Part shown: piece by piece, positions 53,795 through 64,000 of the stretch
How positions within the stretch are numbered: position 1 is the stretch's first letter
Layout of the letters: every line of letters begins with the position of its first letter
NCBI RefSeq assembly: GCF_004337985.1
Contig: NW_021940922.1
Coordinates: 248,001-312,000, forward strand
Length of the DNA stretch: 64,000 bases
Reading direction: 5' to 3'
DNA from: Pyricularia pennisetigena
Lineage: Eukaryota; Ascomycota; Sordariomycetes; Magnaporthales; Pyriculariaceae
The notes under the pieces: generated by a model
Database searches by the model: none
Seen by the model: only the letters and a program-made list of their open reading frames with translations
Told to the model about the DNA's origin: nothing
Translations under genes and position numbers: made by a program

Positions 53795-55082
53795 TATGGG
53801 GAAAGTTTAGCGGTAGCCCGTTTGATTGTGTTTTGAAATTTGTGAACGCCTATTTAAATGCCGTCTGCTTTTCGCCACCAGTTATCTGCAAAATTTGAAA
53901 ATATACTGTTTGCTTTTAATAATTATAGCAAGAAAGTTGCTAGTTTCCTTCTTTGAGTCGGTAATAAGCAGTTATGGGAAATAATCATATTACCCACGAA
54001 ATATATAATTACCATGCTTTATACCTACGCCTATATTATATCCTTACTACTAGAGGGCTGGGCCGGTGCTAGGGAGGCCAGATGGGGTTTTATCCCTCCT
54101 GACGACACCTGCCCAAAAGGAACACTGCCGGCAGAACAGAGGATTATAAGGATATAATTACGCGACTTTACGTAACCTCGAGACTATAACATCTGGATAG
54201 GTGCTAAGAACCACATAGCACCCATAATATGGAAAAAAGACAATTTTACAAAAGCCACCATAGTAAATCGTAAGCACTATTTAGTACTAGAGCTCACCAA
54301 ACATTCAAATTCATGTTTTTTCGGTGATCCGTAATTTGTTTCCACCTTTTTCAACGCCTGTTTAACCGACGGATATATATCCAACTCGCGTGCTCATTAC
54401 TTATCTGCTATCTGGTAATAGGATTTGCCGAGATGCTATTGCTTACACTTGAGAAGAAATTACAAAAAACCCCCAGGTTTCCCTTTCTCAAATTCTTCCC
54501 TTTATTCAACAGGGATATAAACATTTGTTACAACTTGATTTCATATGCTTCGAATATTCTCCATCGTTAATCCTGTCTCGCCCAACAGCCGTTCCTATGA
54601 AACTTTACTAAAGCACCTAAAAATATTGTTAAACGCGGCGAATCAAACTCGGATCATTCAAGATAAAAGTCGCAGCTTCTTCAAATATTATAATAATAAC
54701 GATTCCGACAATTGATCATCAGTGGTTTCGGATTCTATATTTGAGATTCTATATTTGGAAACCAGTTGTTATTCTCTTCCCCCTTGGCCTTTTAGGGTCG
54801 CAACCCAGACAAAGCACTCAAATCTTGAGACGGATTGAGTTTTATCTGCCACAGTTTTATTCCTTGCACTGTTGCACTTTGTCATTAGCTTAAATTCTTT
54901 GCAAAGCCTTTATCTAGTTAAAGAGTATAAAGAGGTAGCTACAATCTCTCCTTGTACTACCTTTCTTCGTTCAAACCAATACAATACAGTTTACCACACT
55001 CTTTTCAACAACTTCTCTTGCCTAAGAAATACAAAGATACATTCTTTTTCTATTTGTAATTGCTTCAAGCTCTTACTACATA
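53795..55082. other. intergenic, holds a solo-LTR fragment, otherwise no gene
   Basis: Apart from the LTR fragment at 54047-54210 I see no coding or RNA gene. The last 200 bp, with several CTTTG and TTCTTCG tracts, are the likely promoter and leader of the next gene. Confidence 0.5.
54047..54210 (+). repeat. solo LTR fragment related to elements A and B
   Basis: It aligns with the first 150 bp of the B LTR: GGGCCGGTGCTAGGGAGGCC against GGTCGGTACCAATGAGGCC, then ATCCCTCCTGACGACACCTG against CCCTCCTAACGACACTCG, then an AGAACAGAGGATTATAA stretch. Divergence is much higher than between A and B, so it derives from an older subfamily. The rest of the LTR is missing. Confidence 0.7.
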
Positions 55083-55539
55083 ATGAAGGTTTACGGGATT
55101 TTCATTTTTGCTCTATCCCTTGCGGTGGGAGTCGTAGCTGAAGGTATATTCCAAAATCCCAAATTCAAACAATTGAAGTTGGTTTATACACCGTGCTAAC
55201 CTTTGTTTCCTTCCTCCATCTCAGTGGCATCAGACGAAGTGGCCACTGATTTGAGCGTTCGTGATGTTCAAATGCCCTACCTTGGTAAGAAGGCGATTCT
55301 CTGCAAAAAAGAGACAGACTCGGAATACTGACCTTAGAATGATGGATTCAGATAAGAGGACTATGAAACTCCTCCGCAGAAAGAAATCGAGCAGCACGTC
55401 TTTATCTAAAAAACCAAAGAGCACCACTAACTCCAAAGTTGGAAATATTTGCTTGGTCGGGACCAAATTTGGACAATGCAGATTTGACGGCTCGTGTAAT
55501 GCAAGCGATGACAACAAGCGCGTTGCCGCCTGCATCTAA
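55083..55539 (+). CDS. small secreted cysteine protein, three exons (effector candidate)
   Basis: My model is 55083-55143, 55225-55284 and 55352-55539, giving 102 aa. Intron 1 (81 bp) has a GTATAT donor, a GCTAAC branch site and a CTCAG acceptor. Intron 2 (67 bp) has a GTAAGA donor, an ACTGAC branch site and a TTCAG acceptor. A nearer CTTAG at 55337 would put a stop directly into the frame, so the 55351 acceptor is required. Residues 1-20 form a signal peptide (core IFIFALSLAVGVVA). A short pro-like region ends at a KR pair, then a very basic Lys/Arg/Ser stretch. The C-terminal 32 residues hold four cysteines with loop spacings of 8, 5 and 10. No family is recognised. The dibasic sites suggest processing in the Golgi by a Kex2-like protease; the product could be an effector or a small antimicrobial peptide. 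Confidence 0.65.
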
Positions 55540-57004
55540 TAGCAGTTGAAGAATATTCTGGAGATTTAAAGATTAGATTGCTAGCGAGGTGGATTCTGCA
55601 GTGGATGCGTGAACGAAGCGGGCTTTCGGGGGGGGGGGTGTCGGTTGTTACGGCATTTTGGCCTATTTGTTCGTTAACATTTCAATACAAAAAGGCCGCA
55701 GCTGGTCGACAGTTGTCGCCTAATCACCCTGCTATTCTCCTGTTGTTCGAGTAACGCAGTTACGATGGGTTGGGTCTAGCCTTAAAATCCCAGGTTTGAA
55801 CCCAAAACCCTGCCAGTGGCCGTACACGAACCTATTCGGTTGGTTGGTCCTTGCTACAACTGAATTCGTAACCAGCAGGACCGTGGCACTGCCCGAGAAA
55901 TCGAGAAGTGTCGGCGCCGGGAACCTGTTGATCAAGCCATCGGTTCGAGTCAGTTGTCGGCTGTGCAACATACCCTTTTTGTAACAAGAGTCAATAACGC
56001 TGGGATGTGTAACTCATTTCGTGCATCACAGAGTAGGGATCCCCGCGCTTGTTTATGTGTAATGCGTATTCGAAAGTGTTAATCACGTTGCCGGTCAGCT
56101 GCGAGCCAAGGATTATTCAAAAAAGGCATATGTCATGTCAATACCAGTAAAAGGAAGTTTCAAAAGGTTATACTTTGTCAGCGCCGGTTAATGTTAAACA
56201 AGTTCTATCCTTGTTTTTGTTTTATTTTTCTCCAGTTTGATTTTCCTTTCGCACACTAAATTTATCGCAGCGGAAGGAGGATGCTTATTGGCAAAAAGAC
56301 TGAAACTGGACCGAATATTACTATCCATAACCCATTTCGCCGTCGGTACCCGAATTACGTTACTGCCAAATTTGGTGGGGAAAAACCAGGTTGTTTTGGT
56401 AGTTCTGGTTTTGCGGCCGTTAAAACGCCGGTTTTGGCCCAAAGCGCGGACCCAGTACCCATGTTACGAAAGTATTGGAGACTGAGGTAACGCTTGTGGA
56501 TGAAATCCTCGATCGCCGTATCGTTAGTTGCATGTAAATATGGCGAACCACCGTTACCAAAAATAACAAATAAGTTCAAAAACGGTACGTCGGTAAAGGA
56601 ATGTATGATTATAAAATTCGAGGTTTGGATTGGGAATTCCGAGGCCGGCGTACGGTTGATTTATTCCAGTCTGTAAAAAATTATATGATATCATATCAGC
56701 CCCAGAATTGGCGATATTATAATACAATGTGTACTACCCCGCCATTTGCTCAACCTTTGGACTCTTATAATAAAATAAACTGAGAAAAAAATGAAATTAA
56801 AAATCAGTATGCAATAACAAAAAACTACCACATTTAGCAATTTAAAAGCAGTATATATTACAATCGGTCATCTCGAAATATTGAAACGGATATTCAATCG
56901 TTATTAACAATTTTATTTACTGTTTTATCCAACGTGGAACTTGTTCATTTTTGCGGTTCTTACTCAACTAAACTTAGCAAAATATTGCTCGTCGAATTGT
57001 CGAA
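55540..57004. other. intergenic; unclassified AT-rich, broken sequence
   Basis: A run of G residues occurs near 55630. Between 56190 and 56700 both strands have short open frames without a domain; the texture suggests an old repeat. From 56760 the sequence is very AT-rich. No RNA gene was seen. Confidence 0.45.
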
Positions 57005-57157
57005 AATACCGCCAGAAATGACGGAAATCGACAAACGGTCCTCAGACCTGAAGCAGGGGGGTCTTTTGGATACACTTACAGGTATATACACAACCACAAT
57101 CGAACGTAGTTCAATTGTTGAACTTTAGGTTTTTTCAGGGATAAGCCCTGAAACTAG
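57005..57157. repeat. end fragment of element F family
   Basis: It matches the right end of F (18905-19053): ATCGACAAACGGTCCTCAGACCTGAA on this side against ATCGACAAATCGTTCTCAGACCTGAA there is the core, followed by TTCAGGGATAAGCCCTGAAACTAG at the end. Only this end is present. It lies about 110 bp beyond the 3' end of the monooxygenase gene. Confidence 0.7.
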
Positions 57158-57270
57158 CCTAACTCCGATGGTATTTGAAAGAAACAGGGCAACTTGATTG
57201 TATGCAAACATCCAAAATCAATTGCAGCAAGACGAACAAACAAAGAACTCTGTGCTGCTGGCTAACCAAT

Positions 57271-58914
57271 CTAGGATGCACTCTGAACAACTGACCAGTC
57301 TTTTCTCACAGCCACGCTCGTCTCAACCAGTTCTTTGTACCTGGTTTTCCACGCCGCACCCAAAGTCCGCATCGGCTCTCCACCTGCTGCTTCCACCTGC
57401 GAGTTCACCCACGCTACCAGCTCTTCCGTGCATGAATCCTCCTGCCCATACAGACTATGGAACGTCTTGCCAAGCGACACTGGGTCAAGCATCGTCTCCC
57501 CATCGTCAGCGACCCACCGCCCCTCGAACTCTGCCACCATCTCTGCCCTGGGAGGTAACTGCGCGTCTCCGGCAAAGACTCGTGCTATTACCTGCGCCTG
57601 GATGTCAAAGAATGAAAAAGTCGAGATGTGATATGGAACACCGACGAATGCCAAGGTCGGATCAGGGATGTAGAAGATGTCCTTGTGGAGGTTGTGGGTG
57701 ATGAGCCCGTCCGCCGTAACAATCACCTCGTGATCCTTGGTCTTGCGCGCATCTTGCAAATCAAGCCACGGCCTCTGCATGCGTGGCCCGAGGTAAGGGT
57801 ATGAGGTTATGTAGCCGGTGGCCATGACGACGTGGTCTATGTCGTCGAGAACCGTGCCGTCCGACAGATGCACAGTGCCAGGCAGGTGCTTGTGGGAGCC
57901 TGCCGGCTGTTCTCTCGAGGTTGGGTCTGGGAGCTCAAACCTTAGCACCCCTGCAACACGCTCCACGTTGCTGCTGTCGGGAAACATGGTCGTCGGCAGG
58001 TCAAACAGTCCCCCCCGCGAGGACTGGTAGACCTTGTTCGCCATGGAAGCCGTCTCCTTGAGGATATCCAGAGACGAAACGCCAGCTCCGACAATGAGCA
58101 CGTTCTTGCCTGCGAACCCAGAAGTCTCGGGTCCGCGGTACTGCTTCGAGTGCGTGATGGCGTGCGGGAACAGTGCCTTCCAGGCAGCCAGTCCCGGAAT
58201 TTCAGGAACGCGAGGGACGTGGTAGTGGCCAGAAGCAGCAACCACGGCGTCGAACGTCCACACACCCTCCTGGAACCCGTCGCCATCGCCCATGCCCTTC
58301 GTCCGAACGTGCCACTTTCCACTGGGCGATTTCCAAACATGCAGCACGGCCGTGTTGAGCTCGATCAGCTGCTCGATGCCGGCTTCGTCGACTATCGAGG
58401 CGATGTAAGCCTCGACCTCCCGGTGCGTGACGAACTCCGGGGTGCCGGCGGGCCAGTCCACGATGCTGCTGCGCATGAGCGTGGTCGGGACGTTGTTCTT
58501 GAGCCCCGCGTAGCACGGGCCCGGCGGGGCGTGCGTGACGTCCTGCAGCGGCGTCTCGGGCCGGTCGCTCGGAAAGGCCGGGTCTTGGGGCACGCGGCTG
58601 TCGAAGAGCCAGTTCCCGCCGACGTTGGACCCGCGCTCAAAGACGCGCACGTTGAAGCCGTACCGGAACAGATGGGCTGCTGCCACGACGCCGCTATACC
58701 CGGCTCCGACGACGGCTACACCCTTGATGGGCCGGCGGGCTTGGGCTTTTTTTTTGTCCCCAGTGTGGGGAGTGCTGCGAGGTTGAAAGTCGCTGGCGGC
58801 GAGGGGTGGTTGGAAATGGCCATGAGAGGTGGTATTGCGGCCGGGTGTTTCTGCTAGGTGTGTCAAGACCTCCATTGTTGAAGAAGCAAGTTTTCCTAGG
58901 TGCGTACAGATCAA
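57271..58914 (-). CDS. flavin-containing monooxygenase
   Basis: An FAD- and NADPH-dependent oxygenase, predicted to add oxygen to a soft nucleophile (sulfur or nitrogen) or to act as a Baeyer-Villiger enzyme. 547 aa, no intron. The Met at 58875 (residue 14) is an alternative start. The FAD-binding GAGYSG lies at residues 70-75. The family fingerprint FPHAITHSKQY (F-x3-x-x-H-x3-Y type) follows, then the NADPH-binding GAGVSS near residue 275, and the ATGY motif in VVMATGYITSYPYL. The N-terminal 60 residues are low in complexity and probably disordered. The protein ends with a helical region as in fungal members. Neighbours are an MFS permease and, further on, a TauD-type dioxygenase. Substrate is not determined; an organosulfur compound is my inference from context. 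Confidence 0.9.
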   Translation of the reverse strand: MICTHLGKLASSTMEVLTHLAETPGRNTTSHGHFQPPLAASDFQPRSTPHTGDKKKAQARRPIKGVAVVGAGYSGVVAAAHLFRYGFNVRVFERGSNVGGNWLFDSRVPQDPAFPSDRPETPLQDVTHAPPGPCYAGLKNNVPTTLMRSSIVDWPAGTPEFVTHREVEAYIASIVDEAGIEQLIELNTAVLHVWKSPSGKWHVRTKGMGDGDGFQEGVWTFDAVVAASGHYHVPRVPEIPGLAAWKALFPHAITHSKQYRGPETSGFAGKNVLIVGAGVSSLDILKETASMANKVYQSSRGGLFDLPTTMFPDSSNVERVAGVLRFELPDPTSREQPAGSHKHLPGTVHLSDGTVLDDIDHVVMATGYITSYPYLGPRMQRPWLDLQDARKTKDHEVIVTADGLITHNLHKDIFYIPDPTLAFVGVPYHISTFSFFDIQAQVIARVFAGDAQLPPRAEMVAEFEGRWVADDGETMLDPVSLGKTFHSLYGQEDSCTEELVAWVNSQVEAAGGEPMRTLGAAWKTRYKELVETSVAVRKDWSVVQSAS

Positions 58915-59558
58915 TAAAAAAAAAAAAGTATATGCATAAAAACATCCCTTTTGAAATGCAGCTGGTCTTGGTTACCATGTAGCGAAAACACTATTTCTAT
59001 ACTACAGGGAAGGCCCCCCCGGATCCGGATCGACCGGGCTTCCCTTGACTGCACAATCGAACTATTCAGGTTGTGGCAGCAACGCAGGGACTTGTGGGCT
59101 TCTTTCAAGGATGTTGTGCGGGGGATAAGAGCACTGGTTGTTTCTTTGCTGAGGGCAGGCCTGGGGTGGCATGCGGTGCTTCAACTGGGCGGTGGCGTCA
59201 TCGCAAGTTGGATGGTGTGACAAGACCAACTTCGGACTATTACGGATGGAGAAATGTATTCCTTTTAAGGAAAGTTTCATCCTTGGAGTGGGTTTGGGAT
59301 TAGACGGGACCGAGGCGCGGAAAAGGAAAGATACTTGGGATCAATGACATTTCTGGGCAAATGCTTATCTTGAGATGCGTTTGTTTGCAAATACTATGCA
59401 AAAGAGGGGAAGGATGTTTTATAGCGGATTTTGATACTGGTCAAATTCACATACTGAGAGTCCCTTCAATATACAATTGCCACTATCTACACTGCTTGAC
59501 TCTTAGGTCCCTTGGCAGCTAAGTTAGCTATCCGGTGAGCGTGCCGTGTTCAACAACT
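58915..59558. other. intergenic between monooxygenase and permease
   Basis: The promoter of the minus-strand monooxygenase gene and the 3' region of the minus-strand permease gene. An A-run lies at 58917-58927. No other gene was seen. Confidence 0.5.
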
Positions 59559-61151
59559 TCAACTACTGCCCTGCTCCGCCTCCTTCGCCTTCCTCGCCCT
59601 TTCGCGATGATGGAGCAGCCGGATCGTAAATGCCGTAGCAATCATGGCCGCTGCAATGAAAACCATGGTGATGAAACCCTTCTGGTACCGCGGCGAGTCC
59701 ACCTGCTGCCAGATGAGCAGCGGCAGCCAGGCCTGCACCACGTACGCCATCTGGTTCATGGACGCCACGACCAGGGCCCTCTCCTCGTTGTCGTCGCTGC
59801 AGATCTCGTGCGCCCACGCAAAGGTGAGCCCCGAGATGCCGCTCGACACGCTGCCAAAGATGAAGCAGAACCACTTCCACCCGACGGGTATGTACCAGAC
59901 GGCCAGGCTGGTCTCGGTCACGATCTTGAAGCAGCCCGCAAAGACGATGGGCGGCCACCGCGCGCCGCGGAAGACGGTGTCGGACGTCCAGGCGTACAGG
60001 AGCGTCATGACGACGGCGACGGCGGCCGCGATGGTCGGGTACGAGTTGATGGCCACGATGCTGTAGCCTTCCGACTTGAGCCAGAGCGCAAACACGGGCT
60101 GCTGGCCGTAGCCGCCGCCGTTGTTGAAGAGGATGTAGAGCAGCGAGAGCAGGTAGATGTGCCACGAGGAGAAGATCTTTTTGAACTTTTCCTTGGTGTA
60201 AGGCGCGCGGTTCGCCCGCCCCTCGAGCGCCATCCTCTGCTTGGCAATGTCGATCTCCGCCTCGGTCAGCCACCACGCCCTGGTGATTTCCGGCACGTCG
60301 GGGAAGAAAAAGTAGCCGGCGATGGCGATGGGCAGCGACACCACCGTGTTGATGATGAAGAGCCACTGCCACCCGTGGAACCCGCTGGTCTGGTTCAGGG
60401 TGTAGGCGGCCGCCATCAGGTAGCCCGAGAACATGCCGCCAATGTTCCCGCTGGCGTGGAAGATGCAGCTGCGCTTCGCCAGCTCGTCCTTGCGGTACCA
60501 TGATCCGATCACGTATTGCATGCCCGGGTAGAAGGCGGACTCGGCCAGGCCGATGAAGAAGCGGAGGACGTAGATCTGGGTTGCCGAAGTGCACTTGGCG
60601 AGCAGGATGGTCAGGACGGACCAGACGACCTCGCATGTAGGGATCCAGATGGAGGGTTTGATGCGAGTAAGAAGCATGTTGCTGTGTCGCATCCATAAGT
60701 GTTAGTGTCAGTACGAGAATGTGTCAGATGAGCTGCCAAAGAGAAATGCCTGCGGCACTAACCTTGGTATCTCTCCAATAACATAACCAACCGTCCAACA
60801 CGTAATCATGTAGTTGAGCTCGTTGCCATGCAGGCCCAGGTCCTCCTTCATGCCCGACACAAAGGCACTCGTGATGTTGATCTGATCCAGGTTCTTGATA
60901 AAGTAGCCCAAGGAAGCCATGGTGAGAATGACGGCATCGAGCTTGAACAGAAAGCGACGCTCTTCCTTGGGCTTATCCAGAGTGTCCCAGATGGTTGAAC
61001 GCCATGATTTCTTTGGCTGCTTGTCAATGACAGCTGACACCGATGGGGGGCTAGAGCTGGAATGTTCCGATATGGCCCCTTTGCTGTCGAGTGGCCCATC
61101 AGAAGTATCATTTGAAGCGGATATCGATTGCTTTGGATCGGTAGCGGCCAT
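59559..61151 (-). CDS. MFS permease of the anion:cation symporter type (Dal5/Seo1/Soa1-like)
   Basis: Plasma-membrane proton symporter for a small organic anion. Exons are 61151-60763 and 60681-59559 (503 aa). The 81-bp intron (GTTAGT donor, CTGAC and CTAAC branch candidates, CACAG acceptor) joins into GEIPSNMLLTRI, the standard junction of this family. A Met at 61247 would add 32 residues and is less likely. The N-terminal 70 residues are hydrophilic and Ser-rich. Transmembrane helices begin with LDAVILTMASLGYFI; twelve are expected. Family landmarks are LDQINITSAFVSGMKEDLGL, RFFIGLAESAFYPGMQYVIG and the cytoplasmic loop between helices 6 and 7. Yeast relatives carry allantoate, ureidosuccinate, dipeptides or, for Soa1, sulfonates and sulfate-related anions. 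The divergent dioxygenase neighbour favours a sulfonate; this is inference. Confidence 0.9.
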
Positions 61152-62302
61152 GATGAAGACTCGCTTATGGCTGGGAAGGAGGAGCACTGGTTGAAGCCCT
61201 GGGGAAAAAGGGCAAACCCTGTGGATACGGGAGGAAGCTGAAGCCAACTACTTAACATAATCATAGGAAAGTGCTGTAATTTTACCCGACCCTGAGCCCC
61301 TGTCGTCGCAATGCTATCATGAACAGTAGGCTGGTCTGTTTGGCCAAGATAGTAAAGCAAAAGCGAGACTTTCAGCCTATCCGAAAACCCACCTCCTTTC
61401 TTGGAGTCTTCCTTGGCGTCACGCTTGCACAATCTTGTCTTCATAAGATCTCAGGTTTTATTGACGCCGAGACGATGCGACTGTGAGTCCAGATTACCTT
61501 CCCAGAGGAGGTATTTCTAAGCCGAACGCCCAATAAATACCCATGAAAATGGCGTGCCAGACCTAGCCAAGGTTTTTTCTTATCAACATTGCGCGTTTTA
61601 AATCAGTGTCTAAAAGAAAAAAAAACCAATGCCGAATAACTACCGAGGTTGGGGCTTTGGTTGTTTATTTCCGGAGTTGCTTGTTGGTAGGTTTTTTAGT
61701 GGAGGATGGCAAGCGGGGAATCCCGTCTGATTATAGCTGGGATGTCATTTTGATTTCTTGCACATTTCCAAACACCCCCACGGATTTCCAAGGGTTCGTC
61801 GTTCGGGAAATATCGAGCTGCTGCAGTGTGTGGTTGCAGAGGAGACATCGCGAAATACGTGTGGGGAAACTCGCGATATTCGTCCAGTCAGGGGTCCCAA
61901 GTCCAACGCGGGGATTCGAACTGACGTGATTTTTGGACGAGATAGGGTCCAAGGCGTCATCCACGACCATCCTGTCATGATCCGCAAAAGGGGCTGTCAA
62001 ACCCCTCACCACTATCATCAGACGACTTGATTTGGACGATTTTTATGGGCGCGCTCCTCAGTCCAAGTATTTCTAAGCAGTCGGCATGTGGAAGTTGGTT
62101 TTCCTGGCAAACGATGCTTGGTATAAAACTTGGTTGGGTTGACAAGAACAGGCCAACGAAGCTTGTCGAGCAAAAGAAAAAAGAAAAAAAAAAGAAAAAG
62201 AAAAAGTAAACAAGAAAAATCAAATTGCATCAAAGTCAAACAGAGGCTAATTAGGCTTTCATAAAACCATCCCTCGGATTTGCTTGTCAAGCCACGCCCA
62301 AA
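61152..62302. promoter_or_regulatory. shared divergent promoter region (permease and dioxygenase)
   Basis: About 1.15 kb between two divergently transcribed genes. Two sequences differ by one base from the ascomycete sulfur-regulator consensus ATGRYRYCAT (Cys3/MetR type): ATGCTATCAT at 61311-61320, about 160 bp from the permease start, and AAGGCGTCAT at 61951-61960, about 340 bp from the dioxygenase start. The sequence immediately before 62303 is A-rich. A weak tRNA-like B-box on the minus strand near 61912 does not make a full tRNA. Confidence 0.35.
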
Positions 62303-63595
62303 ATGGCCCCTGCCCCTATTGATCCCATCATCCCCATCGCCAACACCAAGGCGCCACCAAAGCCCAAACAAGACCTCGACATTCCCGCTCCCGCGCGCCA
62401 ACGGCTGGAAAAGGCGGGCATCGACCTGTCGCAAGGCTACCCGTACTGGCCGGCGACCCCAATCTACCTTCAAGATGTATACAAGATCCGCGACAAGGAG
62501 CGCGAGCACGTCGACCCGGCCCTGCGCGCCGACAAGTCCAAGAAGGCGCTGCTGGGCGCGGCAACAAAGGTGACGGACCTGACGACGTACATTGGCACCG
62601 AGATCGAGGGCCTGCAGCTCAAGGACCTGACGGACCAGCAGAGGGACGAGCTGGCGCTGCTGGTGGCGGAGCGGAGCGTCGTCTTCTTCCGCGACCAGGA
62701 CCTGAGTCCGCAGCAGCAGCTCGACCTGGGCAGGCACTTTGGCGAGATCGAGATCCATCCCCAGGTGCCCTACGTGCCGGGCCTGCCCGGGGTGAACATC
62801 ATCTGGCCCGACCTGCAGGCCACGCAGCAGCCGGCGTCGTTCCGGAGGCCCGGGGGCGCATCGAGGTGGCATTCCGACCTCGTGCACGAGAAGCACCCGG
62901 CCGGCGTCACCCACCTCCACAACGACACCATCCCATCCGTCGGTGGCGACACGCTCTGGGCGAGCGGGTACGCGGCCTACGAGAAGCTGTCGCCGGGCTT
63001 CCGCAAGCTTATAGATGGGCTGGAGGCCGTCTACCACTCGGCCCACCAGTACCTAGACCAAGAGAACCCGACCGCCGGGCCCAAGTACATTGAGCGCGTG
63101 CACCCGCTGGTCAGGGTGCATCCCGCAACTGGATGGAAGGCCCTGTGGGTCAACAGGGCAATGACGGACCGCATCGTAGGCCTGGACAGGGAAGAGAGTG
63201 ACGCGATCCTCAACCACCTCTACCATGTGTACGAGACCAACGTCGACATCCAGGTCCGGTTCAAGTGGACGCCTAGGACGAGCGCCATCTGGGACAACAG
63301 GTAAGCTTTCTCCCCTATTCTTCTTTTTTTTTTTTTTTTTTCCTTTCTTTTTTGCTGCCAATCCTTTCCGAAGGTAGTTGGACTCGGCTGCTAACCACTG
63401 TCGTGATCTCTCGCGTGTAGAATCACTATCCACAATGCCAGCTGGGACTACGCTGGCAAGGAGCCACGACACGGGACCAGAGTCACAACGCTGGCCGAGA
63501 AGCCATTCTTTGACCCGGCAGCGCCTACTCGACGCCAAGCCCTGGGTCTACTTTCTGACGATGAATTGGATGGTCCTATCCAGACGAGAGTTTAA
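62303..63595 (+). CDS. TauD/Jlp1-type Fe(II)/2-oxoglutarate dioxygenase
   Basis: Predicted to hydroxylate the carbon next to a sulfonate (or sulfate) group, releasing sulfite for sulfur nutrition. Exons are 62303-63300 and 63421-63595 (390 aa). The 120-bp intron has GTAAGC, a pyrimidine run, a GCTAAC branch site and a GTGTAG acceptor. The iron-binding HxD is H190-S-D192 in RWHSD. The distal iron ligand is H337 in ITIHNASWDY, encoded by exon 2, so splicing is needed for activity. The 2-oxoglutarate-binding arginine is R349 or R353 in EPRHGTR. The fold is TauD-like from about residue 95 (VTDLTTYIGTEIEGLQL). Length and motifs match fungal sulfonate dioxygenases such as yeast Jlp1, though related branches act on other acids. 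All visible catalytic residues are intact. Confidence 0.9.
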
Positions 63596-64000
63596 GTCAC
63601 GCATTTTTTTGGTGTCTGCATTTGACCAAGATTGTGTTTTGCATTGTCGTTCCGGCTCGGGAGCTGTGCTGCTATTTTACATGGGGCAGTTGACCGGATA
63701 CAACAGGGAAGAATATGGACTTTTTGTCCATGTAGGTAAGAATAATAGCTACTTAAAAGCGCCCTCTAAGCCTTCGAGACTTGTACACTTGTGCCTTGTC
63801 GCAAGTCCGGGACTATAGATTTATATTCAATGCTTGTGAGCGGCAGCATTAAAAGTCTTGCGATTCCCTAGAGTGTGACCTCCTTTGACCTTTGGTTTAA
63901 GAAGATTAATGTTTTGAGCAAAGAGTTGAAATGCGAGAGCAGTAGATTTATCTGGTTTAGCAATCAGCAGTACATTCTTTCGGCTCAATTGCACCTGTTC
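63596..64000. other. 3' flank of the dioxygenase gene, no further gene seen
   Basis: The untranslated end of the dioxygenase gene and the window edge. A short frame overlapping the exon and running to about 63818 is a shadow. Confidence 0.5.

Noticed and set aside
56190..56780. ORFs on both strands with a DEILDRRIV phrase recalling a chromodomain
   Set aside because: Only a few residues fit, the following core motif is absent and stops interrupt every frame.
58150..58857. Plus-strand ORF of 235 aa
   Set aside because: A shadow of the monooxygenase gene in high-GC sequence.
59535..60696. Long frames of 322 and 377 aa overlapping the MFS permease
   Set aside because: Low-complexity Arg/Pro/His-rich shadows of the permease in other frames.
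61890..61990. tRNA-like sequence on the minus strand with a GTTCGAATCC box
   Set aside because: The T-stem and acceptor stem do not pair and the anticodon loop has the wrong size; at most a decayed tRNA-derived fragment.

Overview
The window looks like nuclear DNA of a filamentous ascomycete, probably a plant-associated Sordariomycete. Genes have short GT-AG introns of about 50-120 bp with CTRAC-type branch sites. There are secreted-protein genes, a cutinase, and long AT-rich tracts of transposon remnants with the transition-mutation look of repeat-induced point mutation (RIP). The intact pogo-class transposon at 51937-53794 (1858 bp, TA target duplication, 42-bp terminal repeats, 535-aa transposase from its second Met) matches what I remember of Pot2 of Pyricularia/Magnaporthe. 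The organism may therefore be Pyricularia or a close relative; this is inference from memory, not a search.

Left arm (1-13 kb), ordinary GC with host genes: a secreted cutinase (1534-2555, three exons), a cysteine-rich small secreted protein on the minus strand (3240-3657), a YOS9-like ER quality-control lectin ending in KDEL (4834-6702), and another small secreted cysteine protein (8478-9071). The 9.1-13.1 kb stretch shows no convincing gene and becomes AT-rich.

Middle (13.1-48.9 kb), a transposon block. A RIP-degraded Ty3/gypsy integrase-chromodomain tail is followed by a five-copy 120-bp tandem array. Then comes a nested stack. A decayed pogo-class element (E) holds a 1.84-kb terminal-inverted-repeat element (F) and a Ty3/gypsy element (A, 19140-47407, TSD CTTTT). 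Element A holds a young intact Ty3/gypsy (C, 19763-25859, identical LTRs, TSD TCCTC, intact gag and pol) and a decayed Ty1/copia (D, 28883-43812). D in turn holds a second copy of the A family (B, 31042-38259, TSD CAATA). Thus A contains D, which contains B, a relative of A.

Right arm (48.9-64 kb), GC-normal host DNA with scattered repeats: an NmrA-like NAD(P)-binding protein, a GC-rich palindromic MITE containing two N bases, the intact Pot2-like transposon, a solo LTR fragment, and a three-exon small secreted protein. It ends with a trio of flavin monooxygenase, Dal5/Soa1-type MFS permease and, divergently, a TauD/Jlp1-type 2-oxoglutarate dioxygenase. The permease and dioxygenase together suggest uptake and desulfonation of an organosulfur compound, with the monooxygenase as a possible extra oxidation step. 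The secreted-protein genes beside young and old transposons fit the usual effector-compartment layout of a plant pathogen, but function is not proven by the sequence.
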